Below, piece after piece: positions 23,715 through 30,755 of a stretch of DNA of 64,000 nucleotides. The translations under genes were made by a program, and so were the position numbers. Numbering within the stretch: the stretch's first letter is position 1; each line of letters starts with the position of its first letter. The notes below the pieces were generated by a model. The model saw only the letters and a list, made by a program, of their open reading frames with translations. It had not been told where the DNA came from and made no database searches. This DNA comes from Noviherbaspirillum_A sp963522035 (GTDB lineage: Bacteria; Pseudomonadota; Gammaproteobacteria; Burkholderiales; Burkholderiaceae_D): assembly GCA_963522035.1 (NCBI GenBank), contig CAUQYP010000002.1, positions 36,370 to 100,369 on the forward strand, in the 5' to 3' direction.

Positions 23715-23748
23715 ACGCCTCGGTCTTCCCTCCGAGGCGTTTTTCTTT
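23715..23748 (+). terminator. Intrinsic terminator
   Basis: ACGCCTCGG / CCGAGGCGT stem followed by TTTTCTTTT. Confidence 0.9.
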
Positions 23749-23824
23749 TGTATTTTCATGTGGCGCATTTGATTGGGCCAGGCCAACGCAAGGCTTGCGT
23801 TCATCAACCCAACAGGAGTCAACA

Positions 23825-24385
23825 ATGCCCCGTACCGTCGTCTTTACCCGTCCTACGCTGCTTCCATCGATCTTCCGGGAGCCATCCAGCTTCACGGAAA
23901 AAAACAGTGGCCGTATCACGCTCTATGCCATCGGTGTAGACAAGGATCGCCATGCTTGGATTGCCCGTATCGCCCGACCAGGTCTTGCCGTCATACCGGA
24001 GTTCTTTTCGGTGTACGTCTGGACGCATGACAAGGGCGAAGTCTGTGCCGGTGATTTTGCGACCGGCAAGGAAGCGCAGGCCTTTTCCGACCGGATCGCC
24101 CAGAAAACCGGGCATCTCCAGGTCCGCAGCGATGCCATCGTTCTGTATTCACCAAACGACCAAGGCTACTGGCACAACGAAGCGGGCTGGACCGGCAATC
24201 CGCTGGACGCCACTCTCTACGATTCAATGGACTTGCCGCCGGCTACCATCGCTGCGCTGCAGTTGTCCGCCCCAGGAACAATTGCCATTAGCTTGTTCGA
24301 TGCTGAAATAAACGATACTGCGATTGAAACGCCGGCGCCGCAGGATCTATCCATAAAGCTTGCACAGGAGTTCGCCTTCGCTTAA
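23825..24385 (+). CDS. Hypothetical protein, 186 aa
   Basis: ATG at 23825 after AACAGGAGTCAACA. A soluble beta-rich protein: RITLYAIGVDKDRHAWIARI, then FFSVYVWTHDKGEVCAGDFATGKEA, and a C-terminal acidic tail. No catalytic motif is visible. It is a single-gene cassette ended by the strong terminator at 24394. Unrecognised. Confidence 0.55.
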   Translation: MPRTVVFTRPTLLPSIFREPSSFTEKNSGRITLYAIGVDKDRHAWIARIARPGLAVIPEFFSVYVWTHDKGEVCAGDFATGKEAQAFSDRIAQKTGHLQVRSDAIVLYSPNDQGYWHNEAGWTGNPLDATLYDSMDLPPATIAALQLSAPGTIAISLFDAEINDTAIETPAPQDLSIKLAQEFAFA

Positions 24386-24393
24386 CCAACTCA

Positions 24394-24420
24394 ACCCCGC
24401 ATTCGATGCGGGGTTTTCTT
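24394..24420 (+). terminator. Intrinsic terminator
   Basis: ACCCCGCAT / ATGCGGGGT stem and T-rich tail. Confidence 0.9.
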
Positions 24421-24571
24421 TTTTGTTGATCCGCTTGTCGATTTAGGACGCGCTGTTCATTTCTGGCGCGTCGCACAAATTCCTACACTGAGTTCAGCAA
24501 CTCGCTGACTTTCAATACTTTCAGCGTTCGATAGGATGCGACTGTCTCCTCCGTTCCCACCGAATGGATTC

Positions 24572-24606
24572 GAACCTGCCGCGATTATTCAGGCAGGTTT
24601 TTTTTC
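24572..24606 (+). terminator. Terminator-like hairpin without an obvious upstream gene
   Basis: AACCTGCC / GGCAGGTT stem and eight T. It may end a short untranslated RNA, since no gene is visible between 24420 and here. Confidence 0.7.
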
Positions 24607-24705
24607 GACCAGGGATTGTGCGCTGCACATAGACACATAAGGGATTTCCATGCATTATCGCCCCAAAATCCAGACCTGAGAGCTGGGGACGAGAGAAGAC
24701 AGGGA

Positions 24706-24737
24706 AACCCGCATCGGTATCGATCGCGGGTTTTTTC
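24706..24737 (+). terminator. Second terminator-like hairpin in the gene-free stretch
   Basis: AACCCGC / GCGGGTT stem and TTTTTT tail. Together with the hairpin at 24572 it marks 24421-24740 as a possible short-RNA region. Confidence 0.65.
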
Positions 24738-24760
24738 TTGGAGCGTTAAAAAAATGGGCA

Positions 24761-24790
24761 AAAAAAACCCACCGGCATAATCGCGGTGGG
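24761..24790 (-). terminator. Minus-strand terminator
   Basis: CCCACCG / CGGTGGG stem followed, in the leftward direction, by a run of T (seven A on the plus strand). Suited to end the DUF4148 transcript from 25297. Confidence 0.8.
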
Positions 24791-24994
24791 CTAAATCCAT
24801 CCTTTGGGAGGGTGGAGGAGACAGGGCCACTATAGCCAGTTTCCTGGCATAAAGTAAATTTCAAATAGTCATATCAAACATACAATTTGTGAATGACAGT
24901 GCCGAAAGCTCGAACAGGAAAGCCGGCAAGAAGCCAGCTTGATCTGCCATTCCGGCACTACGCCCTTGCGGCGCAGGTCAACAACTGTCCTGGC

Positions 24995-25297
24995 TTAGGC
25001 GCCGAAATACAGGTCGCTGACGTTGCCGGCACGGCGGGACTGAGCGGACTGGATCGCTTCAGCGCGGACTTCCTGGCGGCTGCGATTGCTGGCCGCATAG
25101 ACGGTGTCCTGGCCATCATGCTGGCGCTGGGCGATCGCACCTTGGTTCGCGGCTTGTGCCAGATCCTGGCGCACTTCTGCGCGGGTCTGGGTGGACTTGA
25201 AACCAGCGTCCGGTGCGACGAATTCGGTTTGTTGTGCAAAGGCGAAGCCGGCAACAGCAAACACGGCAACAGCGGCGATCAGATTTTTGACGTTCAC
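24995..25297 (-). CDS. DUF4148-like secreted protein, 100 aa
   Basis: A GTG start at 25297 is supported by GGAG seven bases upstream. N-terminal signal peptide (NVKNLIAAVAVFAVAGFAFA, cleaved before QQTEF). The mature part is a repeat-like helix with RAEVRQDLAQAANQG and RQEVRAEAIQSAQSR, as in DUF4148 proteins that are abundant in Burkholderiales. Periplasmic or secreted; function of the family unknown. It is consistent with the betaproteobacterial origin and transcribed opposite to its neighbours, ending at the hairpin at 24761. Confidence 0.75.
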   Translation of the reverse strand: MNVKNLIAAVAVFAVAGFAFAQQTEFVAPDAGFKSTQTRAEVRQDLAQAANQGAIAQRQHDGQDTVYAASNRSRQEVRAEAIQSAQSRRAGNVSDLYFGA

Positions 25298-25522
25298 GAT
25301 TTTCTCCAAAGTTAATAGGTGACTCGGTCTCGGCGGTAAAAGCATGAATGCTGCTCGTCGGGTCCTGCCTCGCTGAGTCGCACCTGTTTGTCTGTGTGCT
25401 CATCGATGACTACATTCTATTGACTTTGATGAATGCAATAAACGGCGAAAATTACAATGCGCCATTTCATTATTTGCAATGATGATCGGGTAGGACTTTG
25501 GAGGGAGCAGGGCGCAGAAACC

Positions 25523-25610
25523 AAAAAGCCCACCGTGTTTAAGGGCGGGCTTCGTGGTCGCAAGTTGAGCCTTTCGGCTCTTTTCCTTCAACTCAGGAGA
25601 GGGAAATCGG
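25523..25610 (-). ncRNA. Candidate minus-strand small RNA
   Basis: Reading leftwards there is a GAGCC-GAAA-GGCTC tetraloop hairpin (25568-25581), then a linker, then a nine-base-pair hairpin (25527-25552) followed by TTTTTGG. This is the layout of a small RNA ending in an intrinsic terminator, with no reading frame between. The 5' end is not defined. Confidence 0.35.
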
Positions 25611-25845
25611 TTCAGCTATTCTGTCTGGACGGTTTCTGTTGCGCGTCTCAGTGATTAGTATTAGACCGGAAATATTGGCGTGGTGCAAGGGTTTTTCTGG
25701 AAATATTTATACGAACTGTATCAAATAAATCTTTTATAAGTGCGTGTGGTTGTAAGTGCACTACGCGCATATCCCTTGGCAAAGTTAAATTCCCTTCGGG
25801 AGCGTGCTGCCGTGCACTCAACGTCCACACGACGATTTCAAGAAT

Positions 25846-25924
25846 CTGGCTACTTTTGCCAGCCGCGCTCTACTGCGCTTCTATGTCTCCTTCGAGACTT
25901 CGATAATCTGACTACTTCTGTCAG
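25846..25924 (+). repeat. Pair of repeated hairpins with a changed stem pair
   Basis: CTGGC-TACTTTT-GCCAG at 25846-25862 and CTGAC-TACTTCT-GTCAG at 25908-25924. The loop is conserved and a G-C stem pair in one copy is A-T in the other, which keeps pairing. It lies in a gene-free 800-base stretch (25298-26149). Confidence 0.5.
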
Positions 25925-25935
25925 CATCAACCACT

Positions 25936-25970
25936 ACCCGGATCAGACATTTGTCTTTTCCGGGTTTTCT
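25936..25970 (+). terminator. Intrinsic terminator before paralogue 3
   Basis: CCCGG / CCGGG outer stem with an AGACA / TGTCT inner stem, then TTTTCTT. A closely similar hairpin (22 of 26 bases) follows paralogue 3 at 26687. Confidence 0.75.
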
Positions 25971-26090
25971 TCATTCGAAAGCTATCTTGTAAATCTCCAG
26001 CCTAACTTTTATCTGACAGCGTATGGGGCGTTCTGCATACCCTTTGCGAGTTGTACAAACGGCCGGTTATAACCAAAACAAGACTGTTTT

Positions 26091-26119
26091 TTGCAATGTT
26101 TCAAAAGGGCAAATATAAT
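26091..26119 (+). promoter_or_regulatory. Sigma70-type promoter of the third coiled-coil paralogue
   Basis: TTGCAA, 17 bases, TATAAT, about 31 bases before ATG 26150. Identical -35, flank and spacing to 5683-5711. Confidence 0.65.
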
Positions 26120-26149
26120 TTAAAGTATTGATCAAAAAAAGGAAGCAAA

Positions 26150-26623
26150 ATGGCTGTAAATCTCGATCCATACCTCAGTTCCGGTCTAGCGGCAGTTGCG
26201 CAAGCTGAGGCTGCTGAGGCATGGAATTACGCTGATAATCAACGCGCAGCTGCGGATAGCTGGCGTCAGCACGCAGAAAGACTTCAACAGTCACTAGGTG
26301 CCCTAGACAAAAAGTTTGTAGAAAAATTTGGCTCCGAACATGCTCAAAATGTTTTGAAGCAGGCCGCTTTAACTGCGCTTGCAGAAGCTTGTCCGGACCA
26401 TCCATTACTTAATCAAGACTATCGTACTCAAATCTATAATGCGGCGCGTGAGGAAGGTATGGCGAACCTGCTCACTTGGCGGAAGGAAGAGGCTGCCAGG
26501 AAGGAAAATGAACGCCTTGCTGCCATTAAAGCCGCGAAAAAACGCAAGTTCAAGCGCCAGCTTCTTATTGCTACTTTTCTAATCGTTTCTTATCTAATTC
26601 TAAATTTTATATTTGGTAAGTAA
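26150..26623 (+). CDS. Coiled-coil protein with C-terminal membrane anchor, 157 aa (paralogue 3)
   Basis: Same architecture as the 5745 protein: an Ala/Glu-rich helix with DSWRQHAERLQQSL, a motif HPLLNQDYRTQIY, a Lys/Glu helix ending KKRKFKRQ, and a C-terminal hydrophobic span (about 138-156). ATG after AAAAAGGAAGCAAA. Tail-anchored in the cytoplasmic membrane is likely. Sequence divergence from paralogue 1 is large, yet promoter, length and layout are kept, so both seem to be under selection. Unknown function; possible roles are membrane scaffolding or a defence-related sensor (speculative). Confidence 0.7.
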   Translation: MAVNLDPYLSSGLAAVAQAEAAEAWNYADNQRAAADSWRQHAERLQQSLGALDKKFVEKFGSEHAQNVLKQAALTALAEACPDHPLLNQDYRTQIYNAAREEGMANLLTWRKEEAARKENERLAAIKAAKKRKFKRQLLIATFLIVSYLILNFIFGK

Positions 26624-26686
26624 TTCTTCCCCACCTTCGTCAAGTATGTTGGCGAAAACCAAACGACATATACAATGAATTACTTT

Positions 26687-26722
26687 CCGGATCAGCGGTT
26701 TGTCTTGTCCGGTGTTCTTTTT
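26687..26722 (+). terminator. Intrinsic terminator after paralogue 3
   Basis: CCGGA / TCCGG-based hairpin followed by TTCTTTTTT. Similar to 25936. Confidence 0.65.
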
Positions 26723-26782
26723 TCCGCTGCTTACAGTCTCTTGTGATGCATTTTCTTTGTGCCCAGTAACTAGGAGAACTGA

Positions 26783-26938
26783 ATGCCATCCAATGATTCC
26801 GAGACCTATCATTTCGCTTCCGGTTCCGATCAGTCAAGGCGCTTTGACCCGCGCTCTCCCGTATGGGGAACGATCGGCTATGCAATTCTTTCGGCGATCG
26901 CCATTGGTATGGTCTTGTACCTCACCTTTGCAGCATAA
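26783..26938 (+). CDS. Small single-span membrane protein, 51 aa
   Basis: ATG preceded by TAGGAGAACTGA. The N-terminal 30 residues are polar with an SRRFDPRSPVW phrase, then a hydrophobic span (about residues 32-49) to the C-terminus. A clean ribosome site, and a strong terminator directly after at 26946, support a real one-gene cassette despite its size. The polar part should be cytoplasmic. Unrecognised. Confidence 0.6.
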   Translation: MPSNDSETYHFASGSDQSRRFDPRSPVWGTIGYAILSAIAIGMVLYLTFAA

Positions 26939-26945
26939 CCTCCAC

Positions 26946-26974
26946 AGCCCGCCCATCCACGGCGGGCTTTTTTT
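26946..26974 (+). terminator. Intrinsic terminator
   Basis: AGCCCGCC / GGCGGGCT stem followed by seven T. Confidence 0.9.
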
Positions 26975-27058
26975 GTTATTAGTGATGTATAACAACAATA
27001 CAATGGAAGTAAAATGGCGATCTACATCACCTACACCAACACAAGAAAGGGAAGTTAC

Positions 27059-27379
27059 ATGGGCTGGATTTTTGTCCTGATCGCAGGGTTTTTCGGCTAC
27101 CAGTATGTCGCTAACAGTCCGACCGTTACATCGGGCCTGCAAACGATGAAATCAGTGGCCAGCGGTCTGGAATCCGTTACCAGTACAGCAAAGCAGATCG
27201 CCGGCACCGGGATGGCCGAAGCGGGTCATGCGGCACAGATGCTGCCACCCGATGTCCGGTCACAGCTGCATAGCGCAAGTGAGCAAGTCACTTCCAATTT
27301 TCCCACGCGGTCCGGTTCCCCATCAGGCTGCGGCCAAGCTGATTCGCTTGGCAATATCAAGTACTGCTTCAACCAATAA
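27059..27379 (+). CDS. Hypothetical exported or membrane-anchored protein, 106 aa
   Basis: ATG at 27059 with AAAGGGAAGTTAC before it. A hydrophobic start (GWIFVLIAGFFGYQYVA) acts as a signal anchor. The remainder is Ser/Thr/Gln/Ala-rich with two late cysteines (GCGQADSLGNIKYC), possibly a disulfide in the periplasm. Terminator at 27403. Unrecognised. Confidence 0.55.
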   Translation: MGWIFVLIAGFFGYQYVANSPTVTSGLQTMKSVASGLESVTSTAKQIAGTGMAEAGHAAQMLPPDVRSQLHSASEQVTSNFPTRSGSPSGCGQADSLGNIKYCFNQ

Positions 27380-27402
27380 AGTCAGCTGTCATTCACGATG
27401 CA

Positions 27403-27430
27403 AGCCCCGCCGGCGACCGCGGGGTTTTTT
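27403..27430 (+). terminator. Intrinsic terminator
   Basis: CCCCGC / GCGGGG stem followed by seven T. Confidence 0.85.
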
Positions 27431-27561
27431 TATTCCCAGCGCGGCGCTGGCATCCCAGCGCGCAAAGCCAGGGGCAGCGTAGCAGCTTACGTTTTGATGT
27501 GTGCCATTCCCAAGTATCAGGCGAACAGTTTGCCTGCATTTCACCAACGAAGGAGTCTCAC

Positions 27562-27879
27562 ATGGCACATCAGAAAAATAATAAACCGCTGTGGAAGGTA
27601 CTGGTTCTCGTCATGGCGCATATCGCCGTGGCTACGCTCTGGTTCATCGGAATCGGATTGGGCGCTTACGTCCTCTCCGTTTTTGTTGAATGGCTAACCC
27701 GGGAAACCCATGTTTCGCGGTTCGTCATCAAGGGGCTGGTCGGCCTGGAGAATTTTGTCGCAGTTCTGGACATCATTCTCTACGTCGTCTACCTCCTGTC
27801 TTCCACATATAACGAAATCAAGGAGTTTCTCAAAAATGAAAACAACGACACAGGCCCTGGTGGACATCGCGAAGAATAG
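27562..27879 (+). CDS. Small polytopic membrane protein, 105 aa
   Basis: ATG at 27562 after GAAGGAGTCTCAC. Two hydrophobic segments (about 14-42 and 62-82) with a basic N-terminus and a charged C-terminus. The 3' end overlaps the next small gene by 44 bases, and that gene's AAGGAG ribosome site lies within this gene, so they are likely co-expressed. Similar in layout to small holin-like or integrating-element membrane proteins, but no family is recognised. Confidence 0.55.
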   Translation: MAHQKNNKPLWKVLVLVMAHIAVATLWFIGIGLGAYVLSVFVEWLTRETHVSRFVIKGLVGLENFVAVLDIILYVVYLLSSTYNEIKEFLKNENNDTGPGGHREE

Positions 27880-28003
27880 CCCAAAGCTGTTTTTCGCTCC
27901 CTTAACAGGGGTCATCCAGGGTATCAAGTCCGAGTTTCACTGTAATAACGAAGCTGTTGCGGTCGATCCACTGCGCAGGACCTCCACGCTCTCGCGTCAA
28001 TAA
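27836..28003 (+). CDS. Small protein, 55 aa (SP-x3-FAP paralogue 1)
   Basis: ATG at 27836 after AAGGAGTTTCTCAAAA, inside the end of the preceding gene. The segment ALVDIAKNSPKLFFAPLTGVIQGIKSEF matches EVLAIVKASPRRYFAPVIGAIAAVRAEW of the 41-residue gene at 28124 over its whole helix. The tail is polar. The amphipathic helix suggests a membrane-surface or protein-binding peptide. Terminator at 28009. Unknown family. Confidence 0.55.
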   Translation: MKTTTQALVDIAKNSPKLFFAPLTGVIQGIKSEFHCNNEAVAVDPLRRTSTLSRQ

Positions 28004-28008
28004 CCGCC

Positions 28009-28043
28009 AAGCCCTGATTCTCTTCCGAGATCAGGGCTTTTTT
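28009..28043 (+). terminator. Intrinsic terminator
   Basis: AAGCCCTGAT / ATCAGGGCTT stem followed by TTTT. Confidence 0.9.
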
Positions 28044-28123
28044 CTTATTTCCCGCTTGATAACTTGCTGGCAATGGATTATTGTAGCGACGTGTATTATA
28101 AAAAAATGTTACGGAGTCCGAAC

Positions 28124-28249
28124 ATGTCCAAGCTGATCCAGGAAGTTCTCGCCATCGTCAAAGCCAGTCCGAGGCGCTACTTTGCCCCCGTCATCGGCGC
28201 AATCGCCGCCGTCCGTGCAGAGTGGAGCCGGGCCAGGCGCCAGGCATAA
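28124..28249 (+). CDS. Small protein, 41 aa (SP-x3-FAP paralogue 2)
   Basis: ATG at 28124 preceded by ACGGAGTCCGAAC. Nearly the whole protein aligns with the helix of the 55-residue gene at 27836 (shared SP-x3-FAP-x2-G and spacing). The C-terminus is Arg-rich. A terminator at 28292 follows, giving a complete mini-cassette. Conservation between the two supports translation of both. Confidence 0.5.
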   Translation: MSKLIQEVLAIVKASPRRYFAPVIGAIAAVRAEWSRARRQA

Positions 28250-28291
28250 GCCGCACGCGCATGCCGGCCGGTGCCGGCAAACCAGTAGGAG

Positions 28292-28316
28292 AGCCTGCCC
28301 CGCAGGCTTTTTTTTC
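28292..28316 (+). terminator. Intrinsic terminator
   Basis: AGCCTGC / GCAGGCT stem and eight T. Confidence 0.85.
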
Positions 28317-28330
28317 GCGCATCGACGCCG

Positions 28331-29200
28331 CTAGGCAGCCGCTGCAAAGCGGGTATTGCACGCTTCGCAGCGAACACGAAGTCCGGGCTTGCCCCAGATA
28401 TTGATCTTGCAGCCGCAGACGTATTTTTTCCGGTTGCTGCCATCGGCCTTCTTCGCCGCCATGCCTCCGGTGCCGCCCGAGTGCGGCCGCTCGACATCAA
28501 GGCCACCATCTATGGGAGGGGCCGAATACAGCGGCACGACAGCAGCTGCTTCCCCCTCCTGCGTTGGCTTCGCTATACCGGGTGCAGCCACTGCCATATC
28601 TCCGTCGGCATGGACGCCACTGGCCGGCGTCGAAACGGGCGCTCCGGCTGAGGCGACTGTTACAGTCGTATCCGCCGCAAATTCGTACTCGCGAACCATC
28701 TGCACCGGGAAGCGATCGTACCAGACGATCACGAACGAGGTTTGCAGCAGTTCCTTGCACGCGTGGATGAACGGGCCGTCGGCCATGATGTAGTGGCTCA
28801 TTTTCTCGCCAGTGGTTTTTCCACCAGGCGTGCCCGTATTGCTTGGCATGAGGCCGATCGCTTCCATCTTCGCTGCAAATTCCTGATCGTGATACCCGCG
28901 TCGTGGTGGGGTGCCAAAGCGGCGCTGCCACTGGTGAACCTGTTCGTGAACCAGCGTCGAGAGCACATCTTCCACTGGCCGGGTAGCGAAGTATTCCGGA
29001 TTCAAGGCAATTTCATCGCTTTTCACCTGGTCGCGGCTGACGAATCGCTCAAAGCTGAAGTATCCCATCGAGCGTGACTTGCGCTGCAGCGTAAACAGGC
29101 ATCCTGGCAGTTCGCCGCCAAACAGCCGGTGATTGAAAAAGTCGTATGCATGCGACAACTCGTCGTAATTCTGTTTGGTCGGCAGGTTCGTGGTGCTCAT
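28331..29200 (-). CDS. SprT-like zinc metalloprotease-domain protein, 289 aa
   Basis: An N-terminal SprT-like domain with the zinc helix HEQVH at residues 85-89 and a candidate third ligand H104 in RGYHDQEF. The middle is a Pro/Ala/Val-rich linker. The C-terminus has a small zinc-ribbon-like segment (CGCKINIWG...CEACNTRF), as in many SprT/Spartan relatives. Family members can cut DNA-protein crosslinks, and such genes are common on plasmids and integrative elements. Here it may clear bound proteins from transferred DNA (inference). It is transcribed away from the dsbC-tra operon, sharing a 200-base divergent promoter region. Confidence 0.8.
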   Translation of the reverse strand: MSTTNLPTKQNYDELSHAYDFFNHRLFGGELPGCLFTLQRKSRSMGYFSFERFVSRDQVKSDEIALNPEYFATRPVEDVLSTLVHEQVHQWQRRFGTPPRRGYHDQEFAAKMEAIGLMPSNTGTPGGKTTGEKMSHYIMADGPFIHACKELLQTSFVIVWYDRFPVQMVREYEFAADTTVTVASAGAPVSTPASGVHADGDMAVAAPGIAKPTQEGEAAAVVPLYSAPPIDGGLDVERPHSGGTGGMAAKKADGSNRKKYVCGCKINIWGKPGLRVRCEACNTRFAAAA

Positions 29201-29297
29201 AAGGGCGATGGATTGTGCAATCCAATATGGGGAGACGTATTTTAAGCATACAGCCGGCGTAGCGACATTCGAATTGTATATTTATTCTGTATTTTAC

Positions 29298-29326
29298 TTG
29301 ACTCACATAACAGGTAATTCTAAGAT
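29298..29326 (+). promoter_or_regulatory. Probable promoter of the dsbC-traW-traU-trbC operon
   Basis: TTGACT, 17 bases, TAAGAT, about 78 bases before the dsbC ATG. Best match in the 29201-29403 divergent region. Confidence 0.55.
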
Positions 29327-29403
29327 TCTGCACGGAAACACTTTTGATACACATTTTTGCCTCCCATTGGCGGCAGCAAATTCAACCTCTCAGGAACCGC
29401 AAC

Positions 29404-30126
29404 ATGAAAAAGACTCTGCTCGCGCTGGCGCTGGCCATCACCTCACTGACCGCCGTAGCTGCCCAACCGGCCATGGACCCTGACACCGCGGCAGTGTTGA
29501 ACAAGCTCAAGCAAAGCTATCCGTCGACTACATTCGGCAACATCGAGAAGTCGGCCCTGCCAGGCGTCTTTGAAGTCACGATGGGCAAGAACATCGCCTA
29601 CACCGACAAGGAAGGGCGCTACTTCCTGTTCGGTAGCGTCTACGACATGCAGACCCGTCAGGATCTGACCGCACCCAAGCGTGAAGCGCTCAACAAGATC
29701 GATGTGACCAAGCTGCCGCTGGCCGACGCCTTCATGAGCAAGCGCGGCAATGGCGCTCGCATCATCTACGTCTTCACCGATCCGGACTGCCCGTACTGCA
29801 AGAAGCTTGAGCCGGAGCTGGCCAAGCTCGACAACGTGACGATCTACACCTTCATGTTCCCGATCGACTCGCTGCACCCGGACGCGCGCAATAAGGCCGA
29901 ATCGGTCTGGTGTAACAAGGACAAGCAGGGCGCCTGGAACAACCTGATGCTCAACGGCCAGGTTCCGGAATCGAAGAAGTGCGCCAACCCTGTGGAGCGC
30001 AATATCGCGCTGGCGGAGAAACTCAACATCCGCGGCACCCCGTTCCTCATGAGCGCCGACGGCCGCTCCCTGCCGGGCGCAGCACCCGCCGAGAAAATCA
30101 CCGCATGGCTGGAAGGTAGCCAGTAA
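29404..30126 (+). CDS. dsbC: DsbC/TrbB-like periplasmic disulfide isomerase
   Basis: A 240-residue exported thioredoxin-fold protein. Signal peptide KKTLLALALAITSLTAVAA; an N-terminal dimerisation-type domain; then the redox motif CPYC at residues 129-132 within FTDPDCPYCKK, and a cis-Pro region RGTPF near the C-terminus. These are hallmarks of DsbC. In F-like and SXT-like systems it helps fold Cys-rich transfer proteins such as TraU. The start at 29404 follows AGGAACCGCAAC. Its TAA overlaps the traW ATG (TAATG), so it heads the operon. Confidence 0.9.
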   Translation: MKKTLLALALAITSLTAVAAQPAMDPDTAAVLNKLKQSYPSTTFGNIEKSALPGVFEVTMGKNIAYTDKEGRYFLFGSVYDMQTRQDLTAPKREALNKIDVTKLPLADAFMSKRGNGARIIYVFTDPDCPYCKKLEPELAKLDNVTIYTFMFPIDSLHPDARNKAESVWCNKDKQGAWNNLMLNGQVPESKKCANPVERNIALAEKLNIRGTPFLMSADGRSLPGAAPAEKITAWLEGSQ

Positions 30127-30755
30127 TGCATCCAGTGCGAGCAACCCTTCTGATCGTTGCCACGGCGGCGGCGATCCTGACCCCGGTTGCTCGCGCAGAG
30201 CAGCTGGGCACCTACGGCAATACGTGGGAAATCACCGAGCAGGATGGCGTTGAATCCATTAAGAACCGCCTGACCAAGATGGACAAGGGCGGCAAGATGA
30301 AGGAGTTCTGGGAAGACTACCGGGACAAGCAGCTTGATGGCGTCAATAATCCGCAGCCGATTCCTGGCATTTCTAAAGTCAGGGAAGCGAAGACCTGGAC
30401 GTTCGATCCCACGTACACCTTCGCCGAAACCGCAAAAGACAATCTCGGCAATGTGCTGGTCCCTGCCGGCACGAAAATCAATCCCCTCGACTACACCCAA
30501 CTGTCCAAGGCCATCGTGTTCATCGATGGCCGCGACGAGGCGCAAGTCGCCTACGCCAAGCAGCGCACCGACGCCAACCCGAAAGACAAGGTCGTGCTGG
30601 TGGGCGGGTCGTACGTGAAGCTGACGCGGGAGTGGAAGCGGCCCGTCTACTTCGATCAGCGCGGCATCCTGGTCAAGCACTTCAACATCAAGCGCGTCCC
30701 GGCAGTCTTGTCGCAACGCGGCAAGCAATTGGTCATCGAGGAACTGGCATTATGA
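30126..30755 (+). CDS. traW: F-type conjugal transfer protein TraW
   Basis: 209 residues with a signal peptide (about 1-24, ending ARA). The mature start EQLGTYGNTWEITEQDGVESI matches the TraW hallmark (G-x-YG-x-T-x-x-I-E). TraW is a periplasmic protein needed for pilus assembly and works with TrbC and TraU. Coupled to dsbC by TAATG and to traU by ATGA overlap. Confidence 0.9.
   Translation: MHPVRATLLIVATAAAILTPVARAEQLGTYGNTWEITEQDGVESIKNRLTKMDKGGKMKEFWEDYRDKQLDGVNNPQPIPGISKVREAKTWTFDPTYTFAETAKDNLGNVLVPAGTKINPLDYTQLSKAIVFIDGRDEAQVAYAKQRTDANPKDKVVLVGGSYVKLTREWKRPVYFDQRGILVKHFNIKRVPAVLSQRGKQLVIEELAL

Noticed and set aside
29844..30728. Long minus-strand frame opposite dsbC/traW
   Set aside because: Antisense shadow of GC-rich coding sequence; the plus-strand genes are certain.
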